Origin: CAYMJM01 sp964391325
GTDB taxonomy: Bacteria > Patescibacteriota > Dojkabacteria > B142 > JAFGMG01
NCBI GenBank assembly: GCA_964391325.1
Contig: CAYMJM010000004.1
Coordinates: 1 to 60,083 of the forward strand
DNA length: 60,083 nucleotides
Direction of reading: 5' to 3'
A program made the translations under genes and the position numbers. This document shows, piece by piece, positions 17,146 through 25,500 of the stretch (position 1 is the stretch's first letter; each line of letters begins with the position of its first letter). The notes below the pieces were generated by a model that saw only the letters and a list, made by a program, of their open reading frames with translations, ran no database searches and had not been told where the DNA came from.

Positions 17146-17671
17146 CTATTATTTGAACTAAGTGAAGATTATATTCTTCGTTATCAAAGTCGGTAGTAGA
17201 GACTTTATACTTTTTAGGCTCCTCTACATAATGTTCTCCAAAAGTTTTAACTAATTCCTCTTTCTTACCTGCCAGATTACCTCCAATTAGTAAAACCTGA
17301 GGATCTATCCTATTAACAAATTTAGCTGTATCAGAGCTGACTGCCACTCCATCATTAAAAATCAGAATATCAATTTCACCTATAGCATCTAAATCAGCCT
17401 CGTTCAAGTCAATTTCAGCATCAACTAAAAGCAAATTAATATCATCTACATTGATAATATAAACGCTGCCCTTCTCTTTTTTCATAACTATTACGAAGAC
17501 ATCTTTAATTTCGTATTCTCCGGGTTCAGTTAGACTGTAAGTATTTTTTAAATCTGCATTAATTACTAAATCCAGTTCATCGGTTACCTTTGGTTTATTT
17601 GAGTATACTAATCCAACCTTGGTCTCCTTTGTTTTCAGCAAAAAATAACCAGCTCTCTCTTTTATTTCCAT
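17135..17671 (-). CDS. Metallo-beta-lactamase-fold-like protein lacking the metal motif
   Basis: 178 residues from ATG 17671, chosen because AAGAAGG lies 5 bases upstream; a frame extension to 17737 would add a hydrophobic stretch. The sequence follows a reduced UlaG-type MBL pattern: SLTEPGEYEIKDVFVIV, INVDDINLLLVDAE, IDILIFNDG, and VLLIGG. The HxHxDH motif that binds zinc in active enzymes is absent. I have seen similar shortened proteins annotated as MBL-fold in CPR genomes, but the assignment here is from pattern only. The gene is first in the unit that continues to the CapA-like protein and dnaB. Confidence 0.55.
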   Translation of the reverse strand: MEIKERAGYFLLKTKETKVGLVYSNKPKVTDELDLVINADLKNTYSLTEPGEYEIKDVFVIVMKKEKGSVYIINVDDINLLLVDAEIDLNEADLDAIGEIDILIFNDGVAVSSDTAKFVNRIDPQVLLIGGNLAGKKEELVKTFGEHYVEEPKKYKVSTTDFDNEEYNLHLVQIIDGK

Positions 17672-17676
17672 GATAA

Positions 17677-17683
17677 CCTTCTT
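17677..17683 (-). promoter_or_regulatory. Ribosome binding site that decides the MBL-like gene start
   Basis: AAGAAGG on the minus strand, 5 bases before ATG 17671. This is one of the few recognisable Shine-Dalgarno-like sites in the window and selects this start over 17737. Confidence 0.6.
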
Positions 17684-17880
17684 AATTAAAATATAAATAA
17701 TATAAATTATCATAGCACCCCCAAAAGAAAAATCCAACTACCCACATTTCTATTTCTTTTGTAACAATTTGTATGATTCATAACTTTAAAGCAATGAATT
17801 TATTTGAAAACATAACATTATTGCTCTACCCTGAATAATAAATTAATTTACATTCAACTTTATAAAAAACATATTTATGT

Positions 17881-17886
17881 TATAAT
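17881..17886 (+). promoter_or_regulatory. -10 box upstream of bL31
   Basis: A perfect TATAAT lies about 31 bases before ATG 17918, giving a leader of about 25 bases. No clear -35 is seen at 16-18 bases. The leader has no Shine-Dalgarno (it ends TAAAGAC). Confidence 0.5.
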
Positions 17887-17917
17887 ACTTCCTGTTTTAA
17901 ACTTAATTACTAAAGAC

Positions 17918-18274
17918 ATGAAAAAAGATATTCACCCGAAATACGGAGCTGTCGTGTTCAAGGATATATCCAGTGGACTTACAATTCTGACAAAATCTTC
18001 AGCCTCAACCGATGAAACAATAGAATGGGAAGATGGAAAGACTTATCCGTTAATCAGGGTAGAAATCTCGAGCAAATCCCACCCTTTCTATACTGGGAAA
18101 CAAAGAATAGTAGACACGGAAAATCGAGTAAAATCTTTTGAGGCTAAAATGAACAAAAAGGACACAACTTCAATTAAATCTAAAAAAGAAAAAATATCCC
18201 GAAGACGAACCAAAGTCCAGGCAATAAAAGGAAGCAAGGAACTAACTCTGAAAGATATGTTAAAACAGCTGTAA
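17918..18274 (+). CDS. rpmE: 50S ribosomal protein bL31 (type B-like, zinc-free) with basic tail
   Basis: 118 residues. The bL31 core is clear: MKKDIHPKYGAVVF at the start and the conserved SKSHPFYTGKQRIVDTENRV. The CxxC zinc ligands are absent, as in type B bL31. A Lys/Arg-rich extension of about 40 residues (KSKKEKISRRRTKVQ) follows residue 75; type B proteins are usually 80-90 residues. It would sit at the inter-subunit bridge of the ribosome. The gene stands alone ahead of the membrane protein at 18349. Confidence 0.93.
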   Translation: MKKDIHPKYGAVVFKDISSGLTILTKSSASTDETIEWEDGKTYPLIRVEISSKSHPFYTGKQRIVDTENRVKSFEAKMNKKDTTSIKSKKEKISRRRTKVQAIKGSKELTLKDMLKQL

Positions 18275-18348
18275 TAATATCTTGCATTCTGTCTCCACCT
18301 AAATTATACTAATGCTTATATCAAAAATACTTATTATTGACTGCTCCT

Positions 18349-19095
18349 ATGATGAAGAATGCTTCACACAGCATAGATGTTACAGTGCCGCAACAGGCAA
18401 AGAGGAACCTAATCTCGAGAATTGGTATTAAAAATATCGTTTTAGTACTCCTAATAGTGGGCTTAACCATAACCACTATTCTACTCTACCTGATGTACAC
18501 AAATTTAAAAGACGAAACTGATCCAAATCAAAAAGACTTCAATACTGTAACTACAAATGTAAAAAAACTGATAAATATCGAGGAAGATGAAAAAATCAAT
18601 GTAGCAAGAATAGATAATGTCGATACCCTCAGACAGGAGAATGCAAATTTCTACAAAAATGCAGCAAATGGGCAATATTTAGTTGTACTCCCCAAATCTC
18701 AAAGAGTTATTATCTATGATAAAGCAACAAACAGAATAGTTAATTTCTCCACGTATTCTATCAAAGTAGACGTGATTCCTGAGGATCAAATAGATACTGC
18801 TGAAAAACCACTTACAGTAGAAATCAGATATGCGATGAACGTTACGGAACAAACAGTAGAAAATGTTAAAAATGCATTAGAATCAGCTAGTCAAAACTAT
18901 GAAGTAATAGCGACCACACAGACTGATAATGACCTTGAAGGGTTAACTGTAACACTTCTAAACAGACAGGAAAAACCCAAAATGTCTCAAAATCTTATAG
19001 CGCATAGCGGCACAAATTCCATTACAGAAAACCTGCCGGATGGGGAAGCTCCATCAGATGCTGACGCTGTTATATTATTAGGTTCTACTAATTAA
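18349..19095 (+). CDS. Membrane protein with CPR-type FY.NA.NG domain, unknown function
   Basis: 248 residues from ATG 18349 (ATG 18352 is also possible; a TTG at 18337 is less likely). One membrane helix (about 30-52, IVLVLLIVGLTITTILLYL) is followed by a domain at about 80-140: IEEDEKINVARIDNVDTLR, then FYKNAANGQYLVVLP and VIIYDKATNRIV. A C-terminal alpha/beta segment (VEIRYAMNV..TVENVKNAL) is loosely reminiscent of LytR_C. The first domain recurs in the convergent gene at 19159-19503. A TATACT at 18305-18310 is a candidate -10. Anchored outside the membrane, its role is unknown. Confidence 0.68.
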   Translation: MMKNASHSIDVTVPQQAKRNLISRIGIKNIVLVLLIVGLTITTILLYLMYTNLKDETDPNQKDFNTVTTNVKKLINIEEDEKINVARIDNVDTLRQENANFYKNAANGQYLVVLPKSQRVIIYDKATNRIVNFSTYSIKVDVIPEDQIDTAEKPLTVEIRYAMNVTEQTVENVKNALESASQNYEVIATTQTDNDLEGLTVTLLNRQEKPKMSQNLIAHSGTNSITENLPDGEAPSDADAVILLGSTN

Positions 19096-19106
19096 AAAAA
19101 AGTTGT

Positions 19107-19139
19107 AACATAAAGGGCGCCTTCGGCGCCCTTTATGTT
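19107..19139. terminator. Strong bidirectional intrinsic terminator
   Basis: A perfect 15-base inverted repeat (AACATAAAGGGCGCC and its complement) encloses a 3-base TTC loop. On the plus strand it is followed by TTTG. Read on the minus strand it is followed after a few bases by eight Ts (plus-strand As at 19094-19101). It sits between the convergent genes ending at 19095 and 19159 and can stop both transcripts. Confidence 0.92.
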
Positions 19140-19158
19140 TGTCCTGACACTATTATAA

Positions 19159-19503
19159 CTATTCGTTAGATTCTTGTATGGTCCTTGCTCTATTTACTAC
19201 AGTTACGCTCACAATAAGATCTTCTGACTCTCTATAGATCACAACTTTATCTGAATAAGCCAAAACTTTGTCTCCATTACGTGCATTCTGATAAAACGCT
19301 GGGTTACTATCTTGTAATTGTTCGATATCTTGAATCTCCGCAATAGTAGGCTCCTCCGAGGAAACTAAAATATGTCTTCCAACCTTCTCTTTTATATCAT
19401 CTGGCTCCTTCTTTTCCACTCTTAAGTCATTTAATAAAATAACATTAAGCCCGATGGAAAATAAAAGGAATACCCCAAAAATAATAGTAACTAGTTTACT
19501 CAT
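19159..19503 (-). CDS. Small membrane-anchored protein with FY.NA.NG domain
   Basis: 114 residues. An N-terminal membrane helix (about 4-25, IIFGVFLLFSIGLNVILL) precedes one domain: SSEEPTIAEIQDIEQLQ, FYQNARNGDKVLAYS, KVVIYRESEDLIV. This is clearly homologous to the corresponding segment of the protein at 18349-19095. Its ATG is one base past the stop of the 2664-residue surface protein, so the two are translationally coupled. This linkage suggests a role in anchoring or exporting that protein, which is inference. Confidence 0.7.
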   Translation of the reverse strand: MSKLVTIIFGVFLLFSIGLNVILLNDLRVEKKEPDDIKEKVGRHILVSSEEPTIAEIQDIEQLQDSNPAFYQNARNGDKVLAYSDKVVIYRESEDLIVSVTVVNRARTIQESNE

Positions 19504-19504
19504 A

Positions 19505-22500
19505 TTAATTAATTATTAAGTAGTCAAAATTAACAGTTTGAATAGCGGGGTCCTGGATTTCAATCATAAATCCCGATCCCATTTTTGTGACTTTGTATAC
19601 AACAAACTGATCTGGAGTAACTAAAATCCTAGATCTGTCTGTAATAGTTGAGTTCTCTACCTCCTCCTTTACTTCGCCTATTTTGATTGAAACCTGCCCG
19701 ATGCTACCATTCTCCGTTTCCTTCAGGTTGATTTTTCCTTCTGCACTTATCTTAAATAACTCATTGTCACCTTCATCTATTAGAATAAAAGCCTGATCCC
19801 GTCTAGAAAGCTGAAGTATCAAATCATCCGTCGAAGTATACCTTTTTGCAACAATTTTACCGCCAATATTGACATCAGACTTGATCAATAATTGAGAATC
19901 AGTAATCTCAAACAAATTATCACCGTTAGCAATGTTATAGTTTTCTATTGCCAAAGCATCCTCAGTACTATTTAACTTTTCGTAATATTGAGTAGGAACA
20001 TAGCCAGAGTCAACGTACATAAGTATCCTTCCTGTCTTGTACTCAGAGACCTGCTGCTTATGCTCTACTATTTCATCTACCTTTTCTATAACCTCTAAAG
20101 TCTCTTTCTCCTGCAATTCACCAGTCTCCACGAGTTTTCCGACCAATTCTTGCGCTTGCTCTTTATTCTCTTCAATTTTAGCCTGAACTAGATTGCTATC
20201 TCCTTCCACTCTTCCACTAAAGCTTTCCATAGCCCTTCCTATAATTATTCCACCTTCCGTGGCTTTCATAGCATAACCAGGTGTGCTACTTGGAGTCAGA
20301 TAGTCCCCTCTATTAATTGAACCATTCTCATCTGTCACCTTAACAGGGACTCTCCCAACTAAAGCAACTGGTCTGCCATTTTCTTTATGTTCTTTCCAGT
20401 CTTTTAGGTATAGTCCTGGATCAGTTGAGATTACTCCAATGGCTCCATCGTCATAAACAGTATCAGTCTTTTCCACAACAAGGTTAGCCCCGGAATTCTT
20501 TAATTTCACTACATCTCCCGCACCAATTCCCAGATCGTCTACTTCATATTCTTCAGCCAGATCAAAGCTACTGATTGTTACATCTTTCCCATAGTATTTG
20601 TAAGCATATATGTCTTTCCAGGCCTTGGTTGCGGTTCCTAAGTTAGAGTCATTATCTACATAGGGACTTAAACCATCTGATACATAAAATGTACTATCAA
20701 AGCCATCCCAAATGAAAAACTCTGAACTGGCAGTCCCAGTTCCCCCAAAGTAAATACCTCTATTACTGTACATGAGATTTGGATCATCGCCATAGTTAAA
20801 GTATAGATCACTGGTCATTCTTATGCTATTAGTTTCTACTCCTGTAGCTTTAATAAACCCAACAGCAGCAGGCGATATACTATATTCAGTAAATTCTTGA
20901 TTAGAATATCCAAATATAAGAGAACCACTGCTGAAATAATGTCCGGCTAATGTCTTTTCAATTTGTCCAAACGGTTCATACCGTGTAAAATCCAACAATT
21001 TATCAGATTCAAGAATTAAACTCGTAGATGATAAGGACCTTCCGACCAGAATATCCCGCTGTATATAACGATATGTGGGAGAAGCGATAATATCATAAAT
21101 GTCTCCACGAGAATAAGTATTTGCATCCGCAACATAATAATCCGCATTCGGAGTAAGCCCTGAAAGATTCTCTACCAGTCCATTCACTACTATCTCTATA
21201 GATTCCCCGGATACGGCAGAATTTTTAGCAATACCACTAAAAGCTTCCGTTGTATAATAATGTACTGAGGCTCTCCCCCTGGTATTAAGTATCATATAAC
21301 GTGCACCGTCTCCTAAGCTAAGCAAAGTAGAAGCATTCGCCCTAGAACCTTCGGAAAGGATTCTTGACTTCGAGAATTGCCAATATTCATCTCCGACCTT
21401 CTCACCGATACTAATATATAACCCTGTAGCTTCGCTGTGCCGTTGAGTAGCAAAAACGACTTTATTGTTAGAAACAGCAGCAGCAATTATACCCTTCTGC
21501 GGATCAAAAGCTGGACCATACGGACTCAATGGCTGCTCAGTAAAATTCTTAAAACTTATACTACTATAGCCCCCCTCAAAAATATTAATTTTTTGTCCTG
21601 ATATGACCCAGAATTCTGGGTATGTCGAGTGTCCATATACACCGTAACGAGGTACGGTCAATATACTTAAATCCAACCCTCCAGCTACCTCGCTCTCTGT
21701 TCCACTCAGGGTTATTGTTGTCCCATCTAAAGAATACGTTTGTGTTACCGGCGGATTACTATACTCATTACTAATTGAAGCTATTAGCCCTCTAAATATT
21801 CGGTTACTGGCAGATCCTCCTGAAACGTATCCTGACACAGCGGTCATCTTGGATGGAGTTGCTTTATAAACAACTTCACTGCCAAATGTTATAGTACTGT
21901 CAACAACAGAACCTACAATAGCTGTCGCAAAAGATGAGTTTGCTTCATCCAAATATGACACAACAAATCTGGATCCTTCAGGATCTGCTACTAAGTCAAT
22001 ATCCTCTGCGTTACCTAAATTAAACATCTGTGCATCACCAAAGATAATGGAGTCAGCACTTATATCGCCTATGATAGCCATTCCTTGAGAGGTAGTTTTG
22101 TCATTATAGGCAATAACAATTTTATTAGTAGCTAATTTGGCCACTTTGATATTATCTACATCATTAGAACTAAATGTATGGGCATCTCCATAATTTACTA
22201 ATGTTTCTATAACCTCACCCAATACTACCTTTCCTTCACCTTTATCAATACTACTATCATACTCAGAATAAGCTATAACTATGCGGTCTGTATCTAACAA
22301 GTCAGAGTCAACTACCCTTGGATATGTACTTACAGCTGGATGAAAAGGAGACCCTCCACTATTTACATCCGGGAGAGTACCTTTTATTGTGACCGGCCCT
22401 GTTCTGGTTACAAGATCCCCCGCAGCTATCTCATATCCAGGTGCAACAACGGACTGAATTGTCTGCTGTTCATTTTTATTAATTTTGTATTCTTCACCAG

Positions 22501-25500
22501 ACTCATTTTGGTAATACAAGTTCCCATCACTTGACTTAGCATACAGCTGGCCATATGAAGTTACTTGGGAAGGTGTATCGTTTACCTTTAATATTCCTAA
22601 GCTGCCAGTACTTCCTACAAATAACTCATCTATCCCATCCGCATCTGCATCAAACCCTAACCTATAATTTGTGGCATCGTAGCTTACTACACCCTCTGTG
22701 CCATCTGTGCCTATATGGATACCGTTTATTCCTAAATATAAGTCACTCCACCTAAAGTTAGAATTACCTAACGTAAACATGTCGTTTATTGCAGGAAGGA
22801 GATGACTGCTTAGTTCAAAACCATTATCTGTATAAACCAAAATTCCTCCAGTTCCAGTTGACGAGTACATCCCTAATACTGCGTTAGTAGTGCTGCCGGA
22901 GCCGATTCTTACTGTATTCTGATCAATATCAACACTAAATACTGAAGCTAGTGTGTCCCCCCCAATAGCGAAATCGTCAGTTACGCTTGTCAAATAAGTA
23001 AGACTCCCGGAATCAGTAAATAACGATTCCCCTCCCTGAGAGATGGCCAACAAATCGATATTAGCTGTCCCATTATAGAAATATAAACTTGTCCCATTCC
23101 ACCATAGGTCTCCGGAAACAGGGGCAGAAGGATTAACACCACTTGAGCTGGTCAAATTAATCTGAGCGCTTCCTGCAGTTGCAGCTTTAATATCAAGCCA
23201 GGCATCTGGTGTATTTACCCCTATACCAACCCTATCTGTCCCTCCATCGACAAAGAAAAGATTAATATCAGTATCACCGGCAATCCTAAAATCGACATCC
23301 AATCCTGTTTGATTAAACACAAAGCCTGCATTATTGAGTTCCAAAATATCTGCCATTGTCATCTCAAAACGAGCTGTATTACCATTAGACGCATAAAAAT
23401 CCAGCTTCGCATTCGTATTCTCCCCTGTCCCAAACTGTATTAAGTTTTCACTGACATCAACACTAAAAGAAGCTACCAAACTAGTACCTCCGACAGCAAA
23501 ATCGTCCACTATATTAGTTAAGTAAACAACAGATCCTTCATCAGTAAATAAAGAGCCCCACCCGCAATTGGCATCACTTGAGTTGCACAGTAAGCTGCTA
23601 CCCCAATATAAATTATTTGTAGCAGCATTAGACTGGAGTGTCGTTGCCAAATAATTGTTTGCATTGCTGCCCAGATGAATTAAATCAGTAACTTCTAAAC
23701 GATCATCAACAATAACGTAACCGGCGTTATTCGCAGAAAGTATCAGATCTTCATCATTCAAGCCATCACCAGCAATAATATAAAGAGGGGACTCAGAAGT
23801 AATATAAGATGCCGTAGAATTTGTAAAGTTCAAGTTATTTGCAATTTGCACATTTCCAGGCGAAGCAAAAGTAGCAGGAACATTCGCTATGATACCAGTA
23901 GCAGTGATTTCAAATATATCGTTTCCATTCAAATCAATGTCCAAAAATTTACCAGTAAACCCTGCTGCTGTATTTATGTATAAAGCTGTCTCACTTCCTG
24001 CCAGCGCACTGCCCAATACTGTTATACCTGAAAAATTAAACAAGCCATAACTTTGTGAGGCTATATCATCAAGGTAACCGAACATATTCGCTCCGAACCC
24101 AAACTCTGCTCTATCATTGATTAACTTATCATACTTTAAATAAAAATCTGCATTGGATCCTAAATACAGCGATTTGTCATCTGCAATAAGCACATCTCCG
24201 TTACTAAACTCCCACCTATGATTTGTTGTATAAGCTATTGTACCGGCAACTCCGTCAGACGCATACATAGCAAGACTTCCATCACTTCCTGCTCCAGTAC
24301 CAATTCTTACTTTATTCAAGTCTACGTCAACACTAAATGCTGCTGTAAGGGAACTCCCCCCAATAGCAAAATCGTCTGTGGTTTGTGTCAGATAGCTTAC
24401 GGTTCCCCCATCAGTGAAAAGTGAAGCGCCCCCTCCAAAAGTTAGCCCACAGTTTGGTTCGCTTACATCGCACAGTAGATCATCTCCCCAGTATAAGTCA
24501 TTGACTGCAGGATCAGCAGCACTTCCTATCCTTAAGACATCGTTAGCATTTAGCCCTAAATTCAAAACTCCGTCAACCTGTAAATTCCCCATATTGTCTA
24601 TACTGGCAATCTCTGTCGATTTACCAGTATTCAAAAAGCTTAGTCTATAACTGCTACTTGAGGTAATATCAAGAAATAAGTTTATGTCTATCTCTGTATT
24701 GATATCGGTACTATCATCGAAGTAATTCCCTCTGAAGACCAGTGCACCAGAATCACTGGCAAGATTTCCTCCACCATTCACGCCTACAGTTGAATTATCA
24801 ATTATCAAGTCTCTTAAGGCAGTATCTTGAAGGTAAATGCTACCACCGCTAAAAATCCATGAGTCATTGGTACCGTAAGTGATCTGCCCTGTATCGCCAT
24901 CTGAGGCATACATATTGAAAATAGTATTAGATGATGTACCAGATCCAAATCTAAAAGTACTAGTACTTACATCTATGCTGAATACTGAATCTAAACTACT
25001 CCCTCCTATAGCAAAATCATCGGTGATGCTACTTAAATATGTTAAGGTTCCTGCGTCAGTCCATAGTCCTCCAGCAGCCAACAAATCATAAGTATTTGAT
25101 CCATCGTAAAAACTAAGCTCTGTACCGTCAAACCACATGTCCCCGCTTTGTCTGCTGGCGCTTGCTACTGTTGCACCGGGAGTTAGGTTTAAATGAGGGT
25201 TAGTACTAGTGGAGGCCTTAATATCTAAAATGGCACCCGGATTTGTTACTCCAATTCCTACATTATTAGTATCGCCTCTAATGACTAATGCAGCTTCAAC
25301 TACCCCATCATTTCCGGTATTAGCGAACACTATGCCACCATCAGGATTAGGATTGTTGAAATCAGTTTTCTCAAATATCAACGCATCATTGGTACTCCCA
25401 AAATACCCTTCTTCTGTTCTTATTCTAAATCCATCTCCTATAGTAGGGATACCTGTCGGCCCTGTATTAAAAAAGAGATGTGTCATGGAATTGCTACCAG

